Source: Deltaproteobacteria bacterium
GTDB taxonomy: Bacteria > Myxococcota_A > UBA9160
Length of the DNA stretch: 7,589 nt
Direction: 5' to 3'
NCBI GenBank assembly: GCA_003520425.1
Contig: DOUU01000473.1
Span: forward strand, 1,169-8,757
Shown: piece after piece, positions 1 through 5,531 of the stretch
Layout of the letters: every line of letters starts with the position of its first letter
Position numbering within the stretch: position 1 is the stretch's first letter
Program-made: the position numbers and the translations under genes
Notes under the pieces: generated by a model
Database searches by the model: none
The model's input: only the letters and a program-made list of their open reading frames with translations
Told to the model about the DNA's origin: nothing

Positions 1-252
1 CTTCTCGTCCGACACGCCGACTGGGACTTCTCGTGGTTCTCGCTGGCATGGGGGGCAGGCCTACTTGCGGCGTGCTGGGTGCGGCGGAGTTTTGTGCTCG
101 TGCTGTCCCTCCTGCTGTTTGGCCTAAGTCTGACCGCTAAGGGGAGCACGGCTTACGGACCTCTTCATCTCTCCGCGGTCGTGCTCGCGGCGATATGGCT
201 CATTCCAACATTCTGGGAGCCGCGACCCTGGCCACGTATTCTCCGCGGATGA
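1..252 (+). CDS. C-terminal fragment of an integral membrane protein
   Basis: The frame is open from the first base of the window to a TGA at 250-252, giving the last 83 residues of a protein that begins to the left. Three hydrophobic stretches are visible, at about residues 12-26, 29-46 and 55-71 of the fragment, separated by short loops with Arg/Lys (CWVRRS, TAKGST). The protein ends in a short Trp/Pro/Arg-rich tail (FWEPRPWPRILRG). Third codon positions are mostly G or C, as in the other genes. This supports a polytopic inner-membrane protein whose last helices end just before the recombinase remnant. No family motif is visible in the piece available, so I assign no function. The coding call rests on the open frame, hydrophobic periodicity and codon bias. 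Confidence 0.6.
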   Translation, partial: LLVRHADWDFSWFSLAWGAGLLAACWVRRSFVLVLSLLLFGLSLTAKGSTAYGPLHLSAVVLAAIWLIPTFWEPRPWPRILRG

Positions 253-400
253 TCGGCAAAGCTGTGAGCGCCCTTGGCTCGATCGCCGCCGAGGTGTGTC
301 CATTACCGGACGTTTCGATCCAGCCCCGCGGGTTCCGAATCTTCCTCACCATGGCCGACCTTGGCCTGCGACCGAATGAAGCCGCAGTGCAGGTCGTTGA

Positions 401-568
401 TCGCTTCGCGAGGCCATAAGATACACAACGGCGATCCTACTGAGGAGGGGCGGGGCCTCGATGGCAGATATCCAACAACTCCTTGGCCATGCTTCCACGC
501 AAAACACGGAACGCTATGTGGGCGATCAGGGAGCCGCGCTCGTACCGCTCATCCGACCGAAGAAATAG
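401..568 (+). pseudogene. Decayed C-terminal remnant of a tyrosine recombinase (phage-type integrase)
   Basis: In frame 2, after a TGA at 398-400, the translation runs through EAIRYTTAILLRRGGAS and ADIQQLLGHAST to TERYVG and ends at TAG 566-568. This matches the end of the catalytic domain of tyrosine recombinases. The expected HxxR box is present as ExxR, so its first residue is changed; the later LLGH histidine is kept, and the nucleophilic tyrosine falls in ERYVG. The N-terminal core-binding domain, the first catalytic Arg and the beta-hairpin Lys are absent, and I could not find them in another frame upstream. An ATG at 461 preceded by GAGGAGGGG could start a 35-residue peptide, but that would not be an enzyme. 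It is most likely the relic of an integrase from a lost or eroded mobile element. Family assignment is fairly secure; pseudogene status is very likely. Confidence 0.72.
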
Positions 569-610
569 GGGTCGCGATCCGATCTCGCTGCGGGACCCTC
601 TGCATGCGGA

Positions 611-632
611 TTTGTCGCTGGTTTGTCGCTGG
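611..632 (+). repeat. Perfect tandem duplication, two 11-bp units
   Basis: The unit TTTGTCGCTGG occurs twice back to back at 611-621 and 622-632 with no mismatch. It lies between the recombinase remnant and the 3' end of the Rrf2 gene. An A-rich patch follows at about 634-662 (CCAAAATCACAAAAAT), which stands out in this GC-rich window. It may be a slippage product, or iterated recombinase arm-type sites left from the element. The sequence alone does not decide. Confidence 0.7.
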
Positions 633-685
633 CACCAAAATCACAAAAATACGTTGAAGAAATCCGCGCGCTTACAGGACCGTTC

Positions 686-1147
686 TCATATGAAATACAT
701 GTGAACATCGGAGTGCGCGCGGCGCACGCTTGAGCGCTGCGCCTCGCGACACAGGCCTTCCACGGTCGTGCGGGCGAGTACCTCGGCGATGCCCTCAGAA
801 AGCATCGGCCACAAGAACGACGGCCGGTACAATGTAGGGGAGTCTTTGTCTCCCTCGCCGCGGCGCGCTTTGGCTCCTTGGCCACCGAGTGGGCCTTCCA
901 CAGCCTCCACAACGTCGCGCAGGGTGATGTCCCCGGGACGTCGTGCAAGCGTGTAGCCTCCCCCGGGCCCCCGTTTACTCTGGACGAGCCGGGCACGGCG
1001 AAGGCGCTGGAAGATCTGTTCCAGGTAGCGGGCAGGAATGCCCTGGCGCTCGCTGATCACGCGGATTTGGACTGGCTCACCTTGGCCGTTGTACGCAAGG
1101 TCGAACACTCCGCATACCGCGTACTGGAACTGGAGGGAGAGCTTCAT
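686..1147 (-). CDS. Rrf2-family transcriptional regulator lacking Fe-S cysteines
   Basis: This is a 153-residue protein, within the usual length of Rrf2/IscR-type dimeric winged-helix regulators. The N-terminus (MKLSLQFQYAV) is the family's first helix. Residues ~28-50 hold the helix-turn-helix (ISERQGIPARYLEQIFQRLR), followed by the wing with the hallmark SKRGPGGGY at 57-65 and the ITLRDVVEAVEG helix at 74-85. The C-terminal part ends in HMYFI. IscR and NsrR bind a cluster through three cysteines at about 90-110; here that stretch has none (the only cysteines are residues 12 and 133), so a cluster is not expected. The frame stays open to 1360, but the ATG at 1147 begins exactly at the conserved MKLS start, and the upstream extension is Arg/Gly-rich with no family match. 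No good Shine-Dalgarno sequence is seen. A palindrome 8 bp upstream may be its operator. The regulated genes are unknown; the class V enzyme at 2379 is a nearby candidate. Confidence 0.9.
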   Translation of the reverse strand: MKLSLQFQYAVCGVFDLAYNGQGEPVQIRVISERQGIPARYLEQIFQRLRRARLVQSKRGPGGGYTLARRPGDITLRDVVEAVEGPLGGQGAKARRGEGDKDSPTLYRPSFLWPMLSEGIAEVLARTTVEGLCREAQRSSVRRAHSDVHMYFI

Positions 1148-1154
1148 CGCGGGC

Positions 1155-1165
1155 TGCAGTCTGCA
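1155..1165. promoter_or_regulatory. Perfect 11-bp palindrome just upstream of the Rrf2 gene
   Basis: TGCAGTCTGCA is two 5-bp arms around one central base, ending 8 bp before the Rrf2 ATG on the minus strand. It overlaps the place where the ribosome binding site would be. Dimeric Rrf2 proteins often repress their own genes from sites in the promoter or leader, so this is a reasonable operator candidate. An 11-bp palindrome can also arise by chance, and it does not match the known IscR consensus. Confidence 0.3.
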
Positions 1166-1172
1166 AGAATGA

Positions 1173-1574
1173 ACCCGACGATGCCATCGAAAACCTGTTG
1201 CAGCGGCTCGCCCCCCAGCGAGCGCCCGCGAAATAGGCTGGGGGGCGACCCCCCGGAAGAGGCATCCCGGCCCGGCCCTGCCGTACCAGCGGCAAGTCCG
1301 GTCCGCGTGCCTTGCGTGCCCCAACGGAGACAAGCCAAGAGCAGGAGGCCCGGGCGCCAAGGAGAATTGCCGGAACGCTGTCGCCCTGGTCCGCCATCTC
1401 TTCGACTTTGCCCTGCGCGAAGGCTACCTCTTGGTGCGCACAAAAACAGGAGAGCGTGTCCGGGTGCCCACTCGCTGGTCGGTCGACAAACGGGTCGAAA
1501 GAGCGCGCGCGGCGCAGCGCGGAATGCTCCCTTGGCGGGCCTTCCGGCAAGGGTGGTCACGGAGTGCGGGATGA
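1173..1574 (+). other. Region upstream of the membrane gene: open frame without a credible start, possible gene remnant
   Basis: This describes the 420-bp stretch between the Rrf2 start and the next gene. Frame 3 is open from after a TGA at 1170-1172 to a TGA at 1572-1574, which overlaps the downstream ATG as ATGA, a usual sign of translational coupling. The last ~60 codons look protein-like: LFDFALREGYLLVRTKTGER, then PTRWSVDKRVERARAAQ and an Arg/Trp-rich end. Upstream lies a cysteine-bearing segment (CLACPNGD, then ENC). No ATG or GTG occurs before about codon 87; the first usual starts (TTG, GTG near 1431) leave only ~48 residues. The antisense strand is also open (1077-1550), so coding on either strand is uncertain. 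I recognise no family. A broken gene or a chance open frame in GC-rich DNA are both possible. Confidence 0.3.
1208..1248. repeat. Perfect 12-bp inverted repeat with 17-nt loop
   Basis: TCGCCCCCCAGC (1208-1219) is the exact reverse complement of GCTGGGGGGCGA (1237-1248). The 17-base spacer includes the A/T-rich AAATAG. No T-run follows on either strand, so it is not a standard rho-independent terminator. It lies about 60 bp upstream of the Rrf2 start and inside the uncertain frame at 1173-1574. It could be a regulatory hairpin, a protein-binding site, or a dispersed palindromic element. Confidence 0.6.
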
Positions 1575-1984
1575 GCGGACGTGCTTCGCTGCCCCAAGCC
1601 ACCGAGCGAGCCTTGGCGAAGGCGGGGCGCTCGGTGCTGATCGTCCTTGGCGCCTGCGGCCTCGGCGCCCTCGCGATGACGTCGGCAAAGCCGAGACCGC
1701 TGCCCAGCGCGACGGATTCGCTGGTCACGACGGTAGTCCTCCTTCTGGCCCTTGGGGCCATTGCGGCACGGCAGATCGCGGCAAGGCAACGCGAGGCGCG
1801 GGCTCAAGTGCGTTGGCTCTTCGCGGCCTACGGCTTCGCCGCGGCGCTCGGGATCGCGGGCCTGCTGTTCGCCGTTGGCACGGGCGAGGCGCTACGGGGG
1901 ATCAGCTACGTGCTGGCGGGTGCGATCTTTGCGTTGGCGGGAATGCGCCTCGATCGTGCTGCCCCGGGGCGGGGCCTCCGCTAG
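1571..1984 (+). CDS. Small four-helix membrane protein, function unknown
   Basis: This 137-residue protein is predicted to sit in the inner membrane. Hydrophobic segments lie at about residues 21-39, 48-67, 81-101 and 107-124, joined by short loops; the loop after the second helix is Arg/Gln-rich (ARQIAARQREARAQ), and the C-terminus is basic, which favours a cytoplasmic tail. The same frame is open far upstream, but the ATG at 1571 has a GGAG at 1561-1564 with 6-bp spacing, and the upstream translation is Pro/Arg-rich and unlike protein. The start also overlaps the stop of the preceding frame (ATGA). The stop TAG lies in a CTAG shared with the convergent minus-strand gene. No catalytic or transport motif is visible, and I do not recognise a family. 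Confidence 0.7.
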   Translation: MSGRASLPQATERALAKAGRSVLIVLGACGLGALAMTSAKPRPLPSATDSLVTTVVLLLALGAIAARQIAARQREARAQVRWLFAAYGFAAALGIAGLLFAVGTGEALRGISYVLAGAIFALAGMRLDRAAPGRGLR

Positions 1985-2268
1985 TGGCGTGTCTCGCGCT
2001 TGCGCAGCCGATCGTCCAAGAGTTCGAAGTAGAGCAGCACAAGCACGTGTTGCAAGGTGCGCGGCAGACAAGCGATGAACTCCCGAGCAATCTCGGGTGA
2101 GGGAAGCTCGAGCACATGCTGAACGGCAGACTGAATCTCCGCGAGGTGCTCGTCCACGATGCGACGCAGGCTTTTCGCGTCCTGCCCAAAAGCTTCGGCG
2201 ATCAGAGGGGTGTCGAAGAGCAGATGGATGCCGCGTTCTCCGCAGTCGAGGAGCCTTTGCGTCTGCAT
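1981..2268 (-). CDS. Small helical hypothetical protein, 95 residues
   Basis: The translation begins MQTQRLLDCGERGI and continues with amphipathic stretches that look helical throughout (SLRRIVDEHLAEIQSAVQHV; EIAREFIACLPRTLQHVLVL), ending in the charged DDRLRKRETRH. No signal peptide, metal motif or known domain is evident. I chose ATG 2268 because GGGAG at 2275-2279 sits 6 bp before it; the in-frame ATG at 2274 directly abuts that GGGAG and is less likely. The frame stays open to 2568, but that extension would run into the divergent class V gene and is Arg/Pro-rich. The stop shares CTAG with the convergent membrane gene. Caution: the plus strand is also open here (2116-2382) with a plausible Shine-Dalgarno and a GTGA junction to the next gene, so the coding strand is not certain. 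Function unknown. Confidence 0.55.
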   Translation of the reverse strand: MQTQRLLDCGERGIHLLFDTPLIAEAFGQDAKSLRRIVDEHLAEIQSAVQHVLELPSPEIAREFIACLPRTLQHVLVLLYFELLDDRLRKRETRH

Positions 2269-2378
2269 GCCCATCTCCCGCGCCCCGCACCCTCCGGGCG
2301 GGCCCTCTTGGGTCACTTCCTTTTCATCGGACGGCAGGGGCGCGAGATTGAATTGCGGCCGTTGCACGAGAGCTGCCG
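2269..2378. promoter_or_regulatory. Presumed divergent promoter region for the 95-residue gene and the class V/ABC-F pair
   Basis: If the minus-strand gene at 1981-2268 is real, these 110 bp separate two divergently read genes and must carry the promoter of the class V enzyme/ABC-F unit. A less GC-rich patch at about 2311-2355 (CACTTCCTTTTCATC; GAGATTGAATTG) is the natural place for promoter elements, but no convincing -35/-10 pair can be picked by eye. If the plus-strand frame at 2116-2382 is the real gene, this stretch is coding instead. Confidence 0.3.
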
Positions 2379-3503
2379 GTGAACTGGGCACGCACCCGCA
2401 GTTTCTTTCCCGTAACCAAGGAACTCGTGTACCTGAATCACGCGGGCGTTGCGCCGATTTCGACCCGCGTCCAGGAAGCGCTCCAGCGTTTCGCGGCCGA
2501 GGCGGTGCACCGTGGCGCGTTCGCCTACGAGAAGTTCTATGAAGCCGAGATCGAGCGCGTACGGGCACGTGCGGCGACCCTGATCGGGGGAAAACCCGAG
2601 GAGGTCGCCTTCGTCAAGAACACGACCGAGGGGCTCGGTCTCGTGGCAGCCGGCCTTGACTGGCGTCCGGGCGACCGGGTCGTGACGTGCGACCTTGAGT
2701 ACCCATCGAACGTCTACCCCTGGTGGTCGCTTCGAGATCGCGGGGTGGAGACGGTCATGCTGCGCGGTCAGGCCGGCCGGCTTCCCCTCGACCGGGTAGA
2801 GGATGCGCTAGGAGCACCTTCGGTGCGGCTCCTCGCACTGTCGTCCGTCGAGTTCGGGAGCGGTTTTCGCCAGGATCTCCTGGCGCTCGGGCGGCTTTGC
2901 CGCGAGCGGGGCGTGCTTTTCTGTGTCGACGCGATCCAGAGTCTTGGCTGTCTTCCCCTCGACGTCGAGACTTGCGGGATCGACTTCCTCTCCGCCGATG
3001 GCCACAAGTGGCTCCTCTCGGTGGAGGGCTGCGGCATCTTCTTTTGCGCGCGGCGGGTGCTCGATTGCCTAGCCCCCCGAATCATCGGCTGGCACAGCGT
3101 GACCGAGGATCGTGACTTCGACCGGTATCACCTCGATCTCAAGCCGACCGCGAGCCGCTTCGAGGAGGGAACGCCCAATGCGCCCGGCATCTTTGCCCTC
3201 GGGGCAGCCATCGACCTTCTGCTCGAGATTGGCATTGACCCGATCGCCGAACGGGTCCTTGGGCTGACCGATCGCCTCGTGGCCGGCCTGGAGCGCCGAG
3301 GAGCGCTCGTCCGCAGCCCCTGTGGGCCCGGGGAGAGGTCGGGAGTCGTGTCCTTCGAGTGGCCTGGCGAGGAGCCCGGGCGCACTGCGGCGCGCCTGCG
3401 CGCGCACCGCATCTTCGTGGTGGCCCGGCGCGGCGGCGTGCGGGCATCTCCGCACTTCTACAACAGCGAAGCGGAGATCGACGCGCTCGTGGAGGCGCTC
3501 TAG
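2379..3503 (+). CDS. Class V aminotransferase-fold PLP enzyme, SufS/epimerase-like without catalytic cysteine loop
   Basis: This 374-residue cytoplasmic protein has the full fold-type I class V plan. It shows YLNHAGVAP at 18-26 and NTTEGLGLVA at 81-90. It also has the cofactor-ring region VDAIQSLG at 183-190 with Asp184, the Schiff-base lysine K210 in SADGHKW, RFEEGTPNAPG at 260-270, and the C-terminal RASPHFYN at 355-362, whose Arg binds the substrate carboxylate in relatives. SufS/Csd desulfurases carry a loop with the persulfide cysteine between the last strands (HHCAQP-type); here the chain passes from RIFVVARRGG straight to VRASPHFYN, so the loop and cysteine are missing. Cysteine desulfurase activity of the SufS type is therefore unlikely; a lyase, epimerase or aminotransferase role is open. 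The GTG start at 2379 is preceded by a weak GAGAG and overlaps an upstream TGA (GTGA). The ABC-F gene follows 18 bp later. Family sure, substrate unknown. Confidence 0.88.
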   Translation: MNWARTRSFFPVTKELVYLNHAGVAPISTRVQEALQRFAAEAVHRGAFAYEKFYEAEIERVRARAATLIGGKPEEVAFVKNTTEGLGLVAAGLDWRPGDRVVTCDLEYPSNVYPWWSLRDRGVETVMLRGQAGRLPLDRVEDALGAPSVRLLALSSVEFGSGFRQDLLALGRLCRERGVLFCVDAIQSLGCLPLDVETCGIDFLSADGHKWLLSVEGCGIFFCARRVLDCLAPRIIGWHSVTEDRDFDRYHLDLKPTASRFEEGTPNAPGIFALGAAIDLLLEIGIDPIAERVLGLTDRLVAGLERRGALVRSPCGPGERSGVVSFEWPGEEPGRTAARLRAHRIFVVARRGGVRASPHFYNSEAEIDALVEAL

Positions 3504-3521
3504 GCGCGACCTCGGTAGATT

Positions 3522-5531
3522 TTGCCTGTGCTGCTCCGCCTCGACGGCATCTCCAAGGGCTTCGCCGGGCGCACGCTCTTCTCGGGTGTGGACCTCGACG
3601 TGCGCGCGGGCGACCGCATCGGCCTCGTGGGTCCGAACGGCGCCGGCAAGACGACCCTTCTGCGCATTGTGGCGGAAGACGAGGCGCCCGACGCCGGCCG
3701 CGTCGTCGTCTCGCGGGGCGTCCGGGTGGGCATGCTTCGCCAGGAGATCGATCCGACCCTTGACCGGCCGGTGCGCGAGGAGGTTGCGTCGGTGCTGGCC
3801 CGGCTCGATGCGCTCGAGCAGGAGCTCCGCCAACTCGAGGCCGAGATCGCGCGGGCCGGCAGTGGCGAGGTCTCCGCGGAGGTCGCCGCACGCTACGACC
3901 GTGCGCGTGCCGCTTTTGAACTCGGCGGTGGGTTCGAGCGCGAGGCGCGGGTCGAGCGGGTGCTCGCCGGCCTTGGCTTTGAGCCCGACGATCGTGGGCG
4001 TCCTCTTCGCTCCTTCAGCGGCGGCTGGCTGATGAGGGTCGAGCTCGCAAAGCTCCTGCTCTCGGCGCCCGACGTCCTGCTGCTTGACGAGCCGACGAAC
4101 CATCTGGACCTGCCCTCGATCCAGTGGTTCGAGGAAACGCTGACTGGTTTCCGGGGCGGCGTCATCGTGATTTCACACGACCGCACCTTTCTTCGCCGAC
4201 ATGTCTCGCGAGTGCTCGAGCTCGAAGGCGGACGCTGCACGCTCTACGAGGGCAGCTACGATCGTTATCTCGCTCAGCGCGAGGAGCGGCGCACCCAGCT
4301 CCTCGCCCGGAAGGCCTCGCAGGACCGCGAGATCGCACAGGTGGAGCGCTTCATCGAACGCTTCCGCTACAAGGCCACCAAGGCACGGCAGGTTCAGAGT
4401 CGGCTCAAGGCATTGGAAAAAGTCGATCGGATCGTGATCGAGGCGCCTTCCCGGCGGCGGCTGCGCTTGCGGATCCCGCCGCCTGAGCGTGCGGGTGACG
4501 TGGTCATCGCGCTCGAGGATATTCACAAGTCCTACGGCTCAACGAAGGTGTACCAAGGCGCAAGCCTGAAGCTGCGGCGGGGAGATCGGCTCGCGCTCGT
4601 GGGTCCAAACGGCGCGGGCAAGTCCACCCTGCTCCGGATCCTGGCCGGTGTTCTGCCCTTTGACAGCGGGCGCCGCGAGCCGGGCCACAACGTGCAGATC
4701 GGCTTCTTTGCCCAGCACCAGCTCGAGTCCCTCGACCCGAGCCGCACCGTGCTCGAGGAGCTGGCGAGTGCGGCGCGCAGCGACGACGTTCCGCGCCTGC
4801 GCGGACATCTTGGGGCATTCCTGTTTAGCGGTGAAGACGTGGACAAGAAGGTCTCCGTCCTCTCGGGTGGAGAGAAAGCACGCCTGGCCCTCGCAAAGAT
4901 GCTGCTGCGGCCTGCAAACTTCCTGGTCCTCGACGAGCCGACCAACCACCTCGACGTCGACGCCTGCGAAGTTCTGGAAGAGGCTCTCCGGGAGTACCAG
5001 GGGACGCTGGCGCTGATCTCCCACGACCGGACCTTTCTGAACGCCGTGGCGACGCGTGTGGTGGAAGTGAGGGCGGGACGGCTGCGCGAGTTCCTCGGGA
5101 ACTACGACGAGTATCAGCGAGCGACCACGGAGGCGGAGGCCCCGGGGCGAAGCGCCGTCGCAGGCCATGGAGCGCCCCACGGCGTCGAAGGGAGCGCTCC
5201 GCCCCCTGCAGCGAAGGGTCAGGAAGAGACGCGCGCTTCGAACCGCAAGGCTGCGGGCGCGCCGGGGCGTGAGGCGGAACGTCTGCGCCGCAAGGCACGC
5301 GACAAGACGGCAAAGCAGATTGCGGCGCTCGAGGCCGACATCCTGGTCCGGGAGAGTGCGCTGGAGGCGCTGGGCTGGAAGCTCGGCGATCCCGAGATCT
5401 ACAAGAATGGAGACAAGGTGCGCACGCTCGAGGCCGAGCGCGCCGCGGCCAAGGACGCGATCGATCTCCTCTATCGAGAGTGGGAGCGTCTTGCGGCGGA
5501 GCTCGAAGCCCTCGACGAGGTTCTCGGGTAG
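3522..5531 (+). CDS. ABC-F family ATPase (ribosome-associated), full length
   Basis: This is a 669-residue soluble protein with two ABC domains and no membrane segment, the ABC-F plan; relatives bind the ribosomal E site and relieve stalled or drug-blocked translation. Domain 1 has Walker A GPNGAGKTT at 37-45, signature SFSGGW at 164-169, Walker B LLLDEPTNHLD and SHD at 218-220. Domain 2 has GPNGAGKST at 361-369, LSGGEKARLALAK at 447-459, LVLDEPTNHLD at 468-478 and SHD at 500-502. Between them (about 242-325) lies the charged helical linker that contacts P-site tRNA (RFIERFRYKATKARQ). After a Pro/Ala/Gly-rich hinge (~535-580), residues 583-669 form a coiled-coil tail with GDPEIYKNGDK. All ATPase residues look intact. 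The start is TTG 3522 or GTG 3528 (GGTAG at 3514-3518 suits GTG better). The FSGGW signature recalls YheS/ABCF3 and the second domain recalls YdiF; the subfamily is not settled. It is probably co-transcribed with the class V gene, and its 3' end overlaps RNase R by 61 bp. Confidence 0.95.
   Translation: MPVLLRLDGISKGFAGRTLFSGVDLDVRAGDRIGLVGPNGAGKTTLLRIVAEDEAPDAGRVVVSRGVRVGMLRQEIDPTLDRPVREEVASVLARLDALEQELRQLEAEIARAGSGEVSAEVAARYDRARAAFELGGGFEREARVERVLAGLGFEPDDRGRPLRSFSGGWLMRVELAKLLLSAPDVLLLDEPTNHLDLPSIQWFEETLTGFRGGVIVISHDRTFLRRHVSRVLELEGGRCTLYEGSYDRYLAQREERRTQLLARKASQDREIAQVERFIERFRYKATKARQVQSRLKALEKVDRIVIEAPSRRRLRLRIPPPERAGDVVIALEDIHKSYGSTKVYQGASLKLRRGDRLALVGPNGAGKSTLLRILAGVLPFDSGRREPGHNVQIGFFAQHQLESLDPSRTVLEELASAARSDDVPRLRGHLGAFLFSGEDVDKKVSVLSGGEKARLALAKMLLRPANFLVLDEPTNHLDVDACEVLEEALREYQGTLALISHDRTFLNAVATRVVEVRAGRLREFLGNYDEYQRATTEAEAPGRSAVAGHGAPHGVEGSAPPPAAKGQEETRASNRKAAGAPGREAERLRRKARDKTAKQIAALEADILVRESALEALGWKLGDPEIYKNGDKVRTLEAERAAAKDAIDLLYREWERLAAELEALDEVLG

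Noticed and set aside
195..419. 74-residue plus-strand frame between the membrane-protein end and the recombinase remnant
   Set aside because: It overlaps the membrane protein end by 58 bp, has no clear ribosome binding site and no recognisable motif. Codon bias is only moderate, so I do not call a gene, though the 253-400 stretch has no better explanation.
1148..1360. N-terminal extension of the Rrf2 protein to position 1360
   Set aside because: The conserved family N-terminus begins exactly at ATG 1147; the extension is low-complexity Arg/Gly-rich sequence.
878..1570. Long upstream extension of the 1571-1984 membrane gene in the same frame (to TTG 878)
   Set aside because: The extra translation is Pro/Arg/Ser-rich, lies antisense to the well-supported Rrf2 gene for much of its length, and has no ribosome binding site as good as the one before ATG 1571.
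3069..4103. 344-residue minus-strand frame across the class V and ABC-F genes
   Set aside because: It is antisense to two strongly supported genes, and its Arg/Glu/His-rich composition is typical of a shadow frame in GC-rich DNA.
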